Positions 19,817 through 29,776 of a DNA stretch of 64,000 nucleotides are shown in pieces (position 1 is the stretch's first letter; each line of letters opens with the position of its first letter). The position numbers and the translations under genes were made by a program. Below the pieces are notes generated by a model. That model saw only the letters and a list, made by a program, of their open reading frames with translations, was not told the DNA's origin and did not search any database. Origin of the DNA: Gymnopus androsaceus JB14 (Eukaryota; Basidiomycota; Agaricomycetes; Agaricales; Omphalotaceae); assembly GCA_009733575.1 (NCBI GenBank), contig ML769395.1, positions 1-64,000 of the forward strand, given 5' to 3'.

Positions 19817-22655
19817 TGTCCATGGCTTGTTTCAACAATCAAGTCTGGTCTGACTCGCCCTCTACTCATTTTCTTCCATGGTCCCACTAATGCTGCCATT
19901 TATCGTCATACTTGGCCTTCTGCCTTTGACCATTGCATATTCGAGGATCCAGAGGCCACAATTCTTGCAACTCCTTCTGATCCTGAAGCCAATGCATTTA
20001 TCATTGAGGGCCGTGTTATTCCAGCTTCTTCTACTTATCCAGCCTGTCTTGCTGAGTGGTACCCTACACATCCACAAGCGGATTTTACATTTGCCGCTCA
20101 TTGCTTCTTTTTGGCCCACACCCTTCGTTTTGAGACTCGGGTTGGGACCGATGATGAGGGTGATCTGCCCACTGCTTTGGCGGAATTTATGATTCACTTG
20201 GAGCCCTCTTTGGTTTTTTTATCTTTCTCTTTTGCTCTTTATCTTTGTTGCTTTTCTAACGTGCTTTTCCTTTATGCAGAACTATATTTTTATGAATTGG
20301 ATAGCTCGTGCCAATTGTCCAACATTCGCCGTTTTCCGTTTCTGTCTGGCCTTTGCCTTCCTTGCCAATCATACGTTTCCACATTTCCATACTTACTGGT
20401 TGGATCCCCTTAATCCGGGTGACGACTTTTTACAGGTCGTACAGGTCCGTTGTTTGTTTCTTTCCTAATCTAGCAATTTTGCTCACTCCTTGCATTTTTA
20501 GACATGTATCCAGGAGTTAGGGGTCACCACTGCCATGCCTACTCCTATTCCATTTGATCCTTCAACCGCTGAGGGTTGCCACCTTGCTCTGTTGATTCCG
20601 CCTCAGGATCTCAAAGTGTTTCCACCTCTGCTTCTTGCTCCGCGCAACATCGTTTCTTTGGTTTATGTTCCTCCACCACTTAAGGTGGATCCTCCTGCTG
20701 AACCTGCCACTGCCACGAGCGTTTCAACTACAACTTGAGTCCGCATGCCTCCAAAGTCAACTGCTTCCATGGGGACTTTACCCGCATCACCCAAGGTGAC
20801 AAGATCTGCACCAAATTTCGAAGGGAGACCTCATAAGGTTGCTCCTAAGGTATTTCTCCCTTTCCTTTTCATTACTTGTACTCATATTTCTTTCTTTATT
20901 TGCTTTAGCAACCACTCGTCCTTTTGAAGTCAACTCGTCATGCAGCTGCTTCCAAGTCAACACGTTCCACTTCCAGTACATTTTTCTCCTTTAACTTTTC
21001 AAGTTTAACTTTTTCTTACTTGTCCCTTTTTGCTTTTTAGAATCTTCTGCCAATGATGACACCAATGAGGAAGAAGATGAGCTCAAGCACTCTCCTCCAA
21101 AACGCTCCACTACTTCGTGCAAGTGTCATTGCTTGCCTTCCATGGCTTCCTCCAAATCTTCTGAGGTGAGCTCTCCCAAGAGTGAAGCTCCTATCGCAAA
21201 GAAGATTCCCGTGACTCGTAGTACCATTGCCAAAGCCAACCTTGCTTCTAACCCAAAAGGGAAGCAAAAGGCTTGTGCTTGTTCTAAGTCCGTAGAGATT
21301 TCTGCCCCAAAGGTTTGTTTTCCATCTTTTCCCTTTTGTCATTTTCTCTGACTTATTGTGTTTCTTCTGCAGGGGAGGCCTGCTCAAAGCTCAAGACTAA
21401 AGCTATTGGTAAGGAAGAGCAGAAACCTGCTACCAGGGTCAAGAAGAATGGCAAGAAGGTGAATCCTGCTGATTTCACCGATTCTTTGCTTTTCCCTCCT
21501 TAGGACAATTTAGAGGATTTCCCTTCCCTTCAGGTCAATTCCAAAGGGCTGGTAACTTTGTCTCAATTCCGTGCCAAGGCTTTGAGTGTCCGGTCTGTTC
21601 AACCTTTCATCAACGCCGGTACTTTCCCCATACGTCACTACCTTTTCCTCTTTATTTATATCTAAATTTGTTTCGTTTCTAGAACAACATGCTCCCACCA
21701 AACCTGCAAGTGCCATTTTTCAATATCAAGCCTAGCTTGTCAGACTTGGGGGTGGTCCTTACACACAACCATGTTGGTTATACACTTGAGGAATTGCAAC
21801 TTGTGAACCGTCCATTGGACTTGGTACATTGCATTTTCCTCCTTATTTCTTCACTCTACTAATCTGGCTGTTTTTAGCTTGGATCTGAGCTTGTTTCCTG
21901 CATTCCTTGCCAAATCCGTAATGTCAAGTGTTCTCCCAATACAGAAAGGCTTGGTGGCAAGTGTGCCCCTTGTATTACCAGTAAACAGCCCTGCAATCTT
22001 GGTTGCGGAATGGCTGAATATTTGGAGGGTTTGGATCGCATGTATTGGCACTTGGACCAGTGTCCTGCTAGTGTGTCTTTTACTTCCATATCTCCTTCCA
22101 TTCCTGACTAACTTTTTACTTTCTGCAGCATTTTGAGATATCCTTTCTGAAGCCCAGTGTCTCCATGTTATTCATGGTCATGCCATCACAATCAGTCATC
22201 ATCATCAAGAGCTCATCCGTCAAGTTGAATATGACTTTCTTGCTACCATGGCTCGTTTGCAGTCTGCCGGGTCCGATGCTGCTATTGTTCTCCACCAACT
22301 GGTACAGTCAGCTCTGGAACATGTTTGTCTTTCACTTGACAACCTTTCCTTCCTCGCAACGGTGTTCAGATGGAACTCCATCTTCAATCTTCCAGACTTG
22401 TTGGCTTCTCTCGAGGTCAGGGACCATCTTCTCCATGTTGGGAAGGAAGATGAACCAGGTGGTACTCCAGTTGATTCATCATCTAGTGAACCCAGTGGTT
22501 CGGGGTCTGTCCAGGTGCCAGATGCTGTGGCTTCTGGAGCAGAAGCAAACACTCAGGCTGATGCGTCAGCTAGTCTGATTGTTCCCAGTGATGCTTTGGG
22601 CCAAGTTACTGGACCTTCAAGTGCTGTTCCCGACTCTCGAGACACCGCGGTGTAG
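19817..22655 (+). pseudogene. Mushroom-type hypothetical gene with Zn2Cys6-like cysteine cluster
   Basis: Many short exons. The main blocks are NAAIYRHTWPSAFDH (from 19890), NYIFMNWIARANCPTFAVFR (from 20280), a Pro-rich segment ending near 20735, a Lys/Ser-rich basic region (20745-21500), and PPNLQVPFFNIKPSLSDLG (from 21690). A cysteine cluster at 21899-21994 is followed by a helical segment, LIRQVEYDFLATMARLQSAG, and a Ser/Ala-rich tail to TAG at 22655. The cluster spacing is C-x2-C-x6-C-x10-C-x2-C-x6-C. The start (MSMACFNNQVWSD) does not run in frame into the second block, and a TGA precedes DILSEAQCLHV near 22135, so the copy looks damaged. I recognise no named family; nuclear DNA binding is only a suggestion from the cysteines. 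Confidence 0.45.
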
Positions 22656-23275
22656 AAAAATTGTTTTTTAATATTATCTTTATTGTATTGTATGTTGCAT
22701 CTCATTGTATTGTAGTACTGTAGTCTTTTTAGCCTCCTAGTACTTTTATCTTGTCTTCAATGTATATCATTTGCCTCCTTTTGAGGGGCTAAAATAATTC
22801 CGCATCTTGCATGAGTTTAAAATTTCATCCGATTAAGTTATGAAATTTATGGTTGTGTCACCTGCTAGAAACAAAGTTAAGGCAAATTTTGCAGTCCGCA
22901 CATTTTAAGTTTGTGCTTGGGCCGTCTTTGCGATTCCAATTAGGTCTCAAATAAGGGAATTCTTATCAATCTCTTTGCCAGAACATTTTTCCTATGTTTC
23001 CTGTCCATGCTGTCTTCCTGCCTGCAAGTAGATTTGTGAGACAGTCCGCTCCTCGTAATGAGAGGTCTACTGAAATTTTTGTGATGCATAAGCATTTTCT
23101 AGTGCGACCCTGTACCCTCTCCCCCAAACTAAACATCTCAACTGTCCTCAGTTGATTTGTCTTATCTGGTTTGTGGTATAAAAGGTGTCTCTCATTTCTC
23201 AAAACCATATCCCACTACTTCTCTATATTTTCTGCCCAGCATTCAACTTTTTCTCTACATCTCTACTCAAAACAG
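22656..23275. other. AT-rich spacer
   Basis: Three-prime flank of the preceding gene, with TTGTATTGTA-like low complexity and two CTCCTTTTGAGG/CCTCCTAGT-type blocks. No gene seen. Confidence 0.4.
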
Positions 23276-23668
23276 ATGGCTTCTGAACTCGCGGCATGTG
23301 CTAAAGACATTGAGGACAAACTTCTCTCCACCAAAGAAGCCCTCGATGCTTGAGATGCCGTCTTCTCCAAGAAAGGGAAGGATACGTCTTCCACGCATCA
23401 ACTCGTTGCTGATGCCTCGGCACGTCTTCACAAAGCCTTGGTATGTCTGCCTAATCTGATTTTCTATTATATCTTCATGTTTTTCCTTTCGCAGTCCAAG
23501 AAGGTTACGCTTGAAAAAGCAGCTTGCTCTGACTACTTTGTTGAAGTTTACTCTTGAGCAGTGACTGTTGTTTGTTGTGTCAAGGACACTTATCCTGATC
23601 TCGAAGCCTCCGTAAAATTTAATATCCACAAAGTGTTCCACCTCCTAGTCCCACCTAATGCCTCCTGT
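23276..23668 (+). pseudogene. Short degenerate coding relic
   Basis: From ATG at 23276 the frame reads MASELAACAKDIEDKLLSTK, meets TGA at 23351-23353, and continues DAVFSKKGKDTSSTHQLVAD. It crosses an intron (about 23441-23494) into SKKVTLEKAACSDYFVEVY, meets TGA at 23555-23557, and continues AVTVVCCVKDTYPDLEAS. Sensible sequence on both sides of two TGAs suggests a dead gene. The helical, charged composition resembles a coiled coil. Family unknown. Confidence 0.4.
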
Positions 23669-23960
23669 TAGAGGCTTGGATAAGAACTTTCAAACACATA
23701 GGCTGATTTCCTGCCCTTCCATGGTATATATCCTTGAAGAGGGTATGCATGATCAATGCAATAAGACATTCACAAGATGTAATACCCACCGCAAAGCCAC
23801 CGCCGTTTACTGGGTTTCCAACTATCCTTTGTAATACCTGTAATGACCATTGAGGATGGGACAATTTGATAGTTAGCGGACTGATAACTAAGATCTCGTA
23901 TGCATCGCTTATAATAGGCAGCGGATTCATGAGAGTCTTTATAAGGGCGTAAATCCCATT
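23655..23960 (-). pseudogene. Protein-kinase N-lobe fragment
   Basis: The minus strand reads YQIVPSSMVITG, then in another frame QRIVGNPVNGGGFA. After a GTGGGT...AAG intron it continues DIYHGRAGNQPMCLKVL. NPVNGGGFADIYHG is a glycine-rich loop and MCLKVL places the VAIK-type lysine. This is the N-terminus of the serine/threonine or tyrosine-like kinases expanded in mushrooms. About one extra base near 23835 breaks the frame, and no C-lobe follows. A truncated relic. Confidence 0.6.
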
Positions 23961-24004
23961 CCTGTAGAAGAAGCTAATATTAGTTAAGCATATGAGTTAT
24001 AATC

Positions 24005-24185
24005 AATTAGGGATCCCCACCGTAACCGTATACGGTTACGGCTGTAAAAATTATGGTATTATACGGTATACTGTAGCACACAGCCCGTAACCGTATAAGG
24101 AACCAAAAGAGCTGATACAGTACGGTAACGGGTATTTATGCGGGTATGGTACGGGTAATACGGCCGTATAGTAAGGAATAAATTT
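24005..24185. repeat. CCGTA/TACGG-rich sub-terminal-like repeat region
   Basis: Within about 170 bp, CCGTA, TACGG and GGGTA motifs occur more than ten times in both orientations (for example CCGTAACCGTATACGGTTAC at 24021). This resembles the sub-terminal regions of the hAT elements elsewhere in the window. No matching partner end or target duplication was found. Confidence 0.45.
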
Positions 24186-24599
24186 AAAAAATTGCTCCTA
24201 CGCATCTACAGTGTCTCGTAATGCATTTTTAAGCGCTTTGTGATGCTTGTATAACATCAGCACCCGAATTGTTTCTGGCTTCAAGCGTCATACTTTTGAT
24301 AATGTGTCCTCAGGAAAAAGGCATCATTGCGATGCGACGCAAATTTTTAGAGTTTTATTTATTGGCAGACTTGAACTGAGCTGTATTTATAGTAGGTTTT
24401 GGGCTTGCCTACTAGGGAGTGGATCCATGTTTCAATTCGCCACTAAGCAGTATGTCGGAACTTTAATCAATTACAGACAAGGCATCATTAGTCATTATAA
24501 TGGCCATAATGGAAACTGCCGTTATAATGACATGTAATGAATCAGTCGCATTCCTAATATAGGCTCACTTCGTAATACTGGGATTGTCATAAGGGCTTC

Positions 24600-24830
24600 T
24601 AATAGTTGCCTGTCATAATAAGGGCTACTAACGGTCAACTGTATTACTGCTTTACTGTACTATTTATTGGTAGTTGCTTTACTAGTCGAACTTCGCTTTT
24701 TTGTAGTTACTTTAGTGGTACTTTGCGCTTTTGTAGTTGCTTTACTAGTTGTATTTCGCTTTTTGTAGTTACTTTAGTATATGCTTATTTGTAGTTACTT
24801 TACTATACTTACTTACTACTACTTACTTGT
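24600..24830. repeat. Degenerate TTTGTAGTTACTTTA tandem repeats
   Basis: Imperfect units of about 35-45 bp built around TTTGTAGTTACTTTAGTA and CTTCGCTTTT recur five to six times. Non-coding. A tRNA-promoter-like stretch lies just beyond, at 24925-25015 on the minus strand. Confidence 0.5.
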
Positions 24831-25165
24831 TTTATTGAGTACTTCGCTTCATTAGTTGTTTCAGTAGTTGTCTGTTGGATTATGTAAGCAAATTAGTGTC
24901 GTATTGGAAAATTTTATTGTGATTTACTGACTGGTTCGAACTGTAGACCTTACGGTTGCGCGAGCACTTATATTAGCACATTGAGCATACTTACCACTAA
25001 GTAATGCCGCCATGTATACCTAGGAACCCTAGCTCTATAACAGACATAGATTCTGGGCTTGTCCAGTAGCTCGCTCACTTTGGGCTTGCTTCACTTCATA
25101 TCAGTATATATCTCCATTCTGGATAATAGGAGTAGTTATGTACAGTAAGAGCTGAGTTCGATTCG

Positions 25166-27006
25166 TTAAGAGAGCATATTAATGTAAGCAAGCACAATGA
25201 CTAGTAGTAGTAAGTCCATATCACTTATCCTTCCGAGTTGCGCCCTAGGCGGCTTTGGTTCTGCTGGAGTAACTTCACTTTGTGTTGCCTTCTTTCTCCC
25301 TTGGCCTGACGGCGCTTTGCGACCGCGGCCACCACGTCGTGGTGGTGCTTCAGAATCACTGGTGCGTGCCGCCACACCTGCATGAAGAGCCGGCGCGTCC
25401 TCCTGCTCTATTTCCGACAAGTTGGCAGCAGAAGCCGTGACTGGACTGGAGGGAGCCTGAGTAGAACCGGTGGCAACAGCAACAGCCTGAGTAGAACCGG
25501 CAATGACAGCAGCAGCCTGATCAGTTGAACCGGATGCAGCAGGTTCTGTTAGTCGGAGATTATCAGTGTCAACTTCAACCAGTGAAGCGATGGTCACATA
25601 CCTTTTGAAAGTGTGACTGCCATCATTGCAGCAGTCATATCGTCAACGTCGGAATCTTCATCACCAGCGTTGCTGTCCTTGGCAACTGATACATGCAGGC
25701 CCTTGAAAACGCGATGATTCCAAAACAAAATCAGCTGTTTATAATAATCCGAGTTCTCGACACTCTTTAAAAATCTTCGAATCTTGTAGAACTCTTGATG
25801 ATATGGTATGTTCGAGACCTGTCCTATCTCGACAAAGTTAACGTTGTCGGAAATGATATATTTAGCCTATATAATATCAATGTTAATCAAGTATTTCGTC
25901 GTATTGAATAAACTTACTGCAATGGCAGCAAAAGCAATCATCGAGGGATTGACGGATTTCACACCCCATTGTCTTCCCACCAACCTCCCGGAAAACTTGA
26001 ACTTTGTTGCAGTCAATGACTCTCGACCGGAAAGCACTAATCTCAACAGCTGCATTGATGGAAATGTTAGTCAAATATAATCAGACATTAAATCAAATAG
26101 CGCACAGTTGGTAGATATTCAACCATAAAGACAAGATGGTCATTCTTCTTCAAGTCAGGGTAATAGAGAGGAATCAGGGATTTCGGGCGATTTTCTCCTC
26201 CAAAAAAGAGCAAATTTCGGAAGAGCAGAGAGTCCTTCCGTGTCAATCCTGAACTGAGGTCCCATAGATTGGCTGGAAGCCCTAGCTTACCAAAAATAAT
26301 GGATGCACTTGCACGTATGTTGTGAAGTGCGGTACTGCGAGAACCATTCACTTGAGTAGTAAACTACGGCAAGAGATAACTTTAGTAAATGGAAATCCAC
26401 TGCTATTTGAACGTACTGCATCACGGAAAGGTGCATAGGACTGTGCTTGTTCCTGCATCTCTGGCTCACTTGAGAGATAAGCAAGCAGCTCGGATGTAGC
26501 ACCACACTGGTAGGTTTCAAAGGAAGAAAAGTGTTCGACTGAATTGGGCTCGAGTGCATCTGGAGCGGGAGAGACAATAAACATGCTAGAGCGGACCCAA
26601 GGACTGATCACCACTGCGTATTTCTTCCCCCAAAGGACAATCTTATGATGGTTTAGAAGGGGATTGTTCCTCTTCCTATTTCGCCCGCCAGTGCCACTCA
26701 ATCTCTTCGCATCCTTCAGTTGATTTTTGAGGAGACTGACTTGATTTCGGAGCTTCTCATTGTGCCGAAGAAGCGTTTCTTCGCGTTCTTGACTTGTGGA
26801 GAGAGCCTAACATTGTAAAATTCAGTCAAATGCAGAAACTTTAGGAGATTTCTTACCCTGCGAAAGTCATTCATTGTGGGATTGGTAGTTGGAAGAACAA
26901 AAGGGACATAATTATCATCGGCAGAAACGTCCGAAGAGATTGTTGTTGTCGTCGCTGCTTGACATAGTGACAGTAAAGAGGAAGTTGTAGGTCCCGTTGA
27001 GATCAT
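25166..27006 (-). CDS. Hypothetical protein, 524 residues, intact
   Basis: Six exons: 27006-26857, 26806-26417, 26363-26106, 26049-25918, 25866-25602 and 25545-25166. They sum to 1575 nt with clean GT-AG introns and no internal stop. A Ser/Thr-rich N-terminus leads into a coiled coil (about residues 50-80, EREETLLRHNEKLRNQ). The central globular part contains VLWGKKYAVVISPWV, ALHNIRASASIIFG and WGVKSVNPSMIAFAAIA. The C-terminus is Ala/Ser/Thr-rich and ends with the basic stretch RRGGRGRKAPSGQGRKK, which looks like a nuclear signal with an AT-hook-like core. I believe it belongs to a mushroom-restricted family of unknown role. It stands among pseudogenes, so its intactness suggests either recent arrival or selection. 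Confidence 0.65.
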
Positions 27007-27104
27007 TTTGCGCGCCTCGCAAACTTTTCAATTGAATTCAATCAGAGCTTATTACTCACACCAATTTCGGAAAGCTTTCGCTAAAAGACAATGCTAATAA
27101 ATAC

Positions 27105-28799
27105 ACAATAATACCTCTCGTCCATACCCTCTTGAGTGTACCAATGCAAGAAGGCCTTACACTTGAAAATGGTGGTGAAACGCAGTGGCAACCTGTAGAA
27201 TCGGTCAGAATCAGTTTTAGACACAGTAAGATTTTACATACAGTACGGGCTTGGATCTGAGGCAGTCATCATGTTCATGGCATTGAACATCCGTGAGGTG
27301 AGCTCGGGAACAGTAATGGCGCGGTATTGCTGGCTACCATCGGTTACCCAAGAAAGTAACGGCGATCTTAAGACCCCCCAAAGCAACCTTACACTGCGCG
27401 CTGAGGACGTTGTCCGTGATCCATTTGACAAAGTAAGCTGAGTTCTTGTTCTGGACATTCCGCATCTGTTCCTCGACCTCCTTCATGGACACCTTTCCAC
27501 GGAACACAGCAGCGACCTATAAATTCGGTCAGAATCAATGCTAGATGCTGTAAGATTTGACATACGTTAAGTTAACAACCATGTCTTGGATCTGAGGCAG
27601 CCATTATGTTCTTGGCATCGAACATCTGTGAGGTGAGCTCGGGAACGGTGACAGCACGGTATTGGTGGCTACTGCGAGCAGTTAATGGAGCGAAACCGGT
27701 CATGAAGAAGTGGAGACGAGGGAAGGGAACTATTGGGGACCGTGAGCTTGAGCGACGCCAGAGGTTGAAATCACCACTCACCCATGTTCACGGCCAATTT
27801 TCTTAGTCAGAGTTAAGCTGACCAGGGAAACGCAAGCAGGTCGTAATACCGGACATGACAAGAGACATCGAGGTGGTTGAGGTTACCAGTATGTTGGTGT
27901 CAAAAGCTTGAGAGTCCTGAAGCAAATGTCATAAAGGGCTTCGTTATTGACACAGAAAGTTTCGTCGGAGTTTTCGACGAGCTGGTGGACTGAAAGCGTG
28001 ACATTGTAGGCTAAAAACAACAGATCGTAAGAACCATCCTTTGAAGAGAAGAAATTTTCATCCCTCAACAACAGGTGTCGGAGACTTTTGGACTGGGAAC
28101 AACCGAGTACGTGCACATCATACGATCGGGGTATTCCTCACGAATCTTGGAGATCAGCAGCATACCCATACCGGCACCAGTACCACCACCAAGCGAATGG
28201 GTGATCTGGAAGCCTAATGAAATCGATGAGCTCAGTTGGTTTGACAGATGGAAGATGGCCTACCTTGGAGGCAATCAGTAGCCTCGGCCTCCTTGCGAAT
28301 AACGTCCAGCACCGAGTCTACGAGCTCTGCACCTTCCAGTGTAATCTAAACAAAGTAAAAAACGCGTCAATAAGGGAAGTTCGGAAAAGATATATATGCA
28401 CGTCCTTTGGCCCAATTGTTACCAGCACCAGACTGTCCAAATACAAAGTTGTCAGGACAGAAAAGACCACCCAGAGGACCAGAGCGAACAGAGACCATAG
28501 TTCCAGGCTCAAGATCAACGAGGACGGCACAAGGCACATACTTGTTGGCACCCATCTCAGTGTAGTAGACTGAGATCCTTTCTAGCTGAAGGTCGTTGTT
28601 TCCCTTGTAAAGACCATCGGGCTCGATGCCATGCTCGTCTGACATGACCTAGAAAGCTTTTTCAGTACAACTTTAGCATCAGGAAAAACTGTGAGTCACC
28701 TCCCAAAATTTCACTCCAATTTGGTTACTGCACTAGCGAAAGGTTATGTAGCAAGAGAATGCTTACTTGACCGGTCTGCAAGTGGACAATTTCATGCAT
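27105..28799 (-). pseudogene. Beta-tubulin pseudogene with internal duplication
   Basis: From ATG at 28799 the gene reads MHEIVHLQTGQ (normal R2 is H), CSNQIGVKFWE (normal CGNQIGAKFWE), then an almost perfect exon from [15 protein letters not shown] to [13 protein letters not shown]. Lesions: a lost donor after WAKG, an extra G near 28336 (ACTGGAAGG), an extra T near 28068 (ACCTGTTGTTGAG), and a broken segment around 27880. The exon [16 protein letters not shown] occurs at 27755-27708. After VTFLGN the sequence jumps back to a second copy of [15 protein letters not shown] (about 27335-27290) before ending at FLHWYTQEGMDE. Functional beta-tubulin builds microtubules; this copy cannot. Confidence 0.92.
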
Positions 28800-29039
28800 T
28801 CTGTGAAAGCAGCAAAGTGTTAGCACAAAAAATAAATTAGCAAGGGTACACAAAGACGTGACAGATGTTCGCGCTATGAGAAACGGGCAAAACAGATTAT
28901 ACTGATAATTGCGTGGACAAGGTAGTGGAAAGCCTCACCTGAGAAATTAATGGAAGATAGAGGAAGGATTCAAGCACTGAGTCAACAGCGAACAAGTGGA
29001 ACGATGAACGACCTGACAATTTTTCTCGCGAGAAAGTTT

Positions 29040-29165
29040 AAACTCCGCTTGGTCTTGGGATCGGAGGTAATGAGGAGTATGGAACGATGACAGCATGATA
29101 TTGCTGGCCACCGCTAGCAGTTAATGGAGCGAAACTAGCCATGAAGAAGTGGAGACAAGGGCTAT
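29040..29165 (-). pseudogene. Third beta-tubulin exon fragment
   Basis: The minus strand reads CLHFFMASFAPLTASGGQQY, a further diverged copy of the [21 protein letters not shown] exon. It lies upstream of the main pseudogene in the same orientation, so this exon is present three times in 2 kb. Confidence 0.75.
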
Positions 29166-29169
29166 GCGG

Positions 29170-29776
29170 GCATCCAAGCGATGCCAGACGATAATCTTCC
29201 TACCCTATACCTGCACTTCCGGGCGCCGTCACGGCGTATGGGAAGACAAGTGTAGGGTAGTTGTGCTCATGTTTCCGTAATGAGAATGAATGTTGAGATA
29301 AGGCTGTCCTCTAGCTGAGGTTAGCATAACGGTAGTAGGTAGACAGTGAAAAAAAGCAGTTTAGGGGGGATTTGGCACTTCAAATTGGTATCAATGATAT
29401 CGTGCTTTTGAATGTGCCAGCGATAGCATTGGGAGGTGATGGAAAAGAAGAACCTCTGGGACCGGTAGAGCTAGAGGTCGAATTTGAGCTTGTCGGAAAG
29501 ATGAAGCTAAAGAGTGGTAAGTATGCGCGGAATCGCGGAATCCACGGGAGTTTGACGATGGTGAAGGTTAAAAGCAAGCTATAAACAAGTTACACATCAC
29601 AGAATGGCACACATGCCAGAGTCCGAGTGTGCGCAAGCTGTAAAGATGTTGGGTGCACTGTCTACAGATTGACAGATATATCAGAAACAAAGTGAAATCT
29701 TTATTGATATATGTATTACACCTTAAAAGATATATCAGACTACTATTCAGGAATCAGCACTGAAATGCACCAATAA
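29170..29776. other. No gene recognised
   Basis: A plus-strand frame at 29372-29584 (ALQIGINDIVLLNVPAIALG...) has no start codon support and no recognisable motif. It may be a fragment of another element. The rest is the 3' flank of the Plavaka transposase. Confidence 0.35.

Noticed and set aside
24925..25015. Functional tRNA gene
   Set aside because: Box A and B-like words are present but no acceptor or anticodon stem can be formed.
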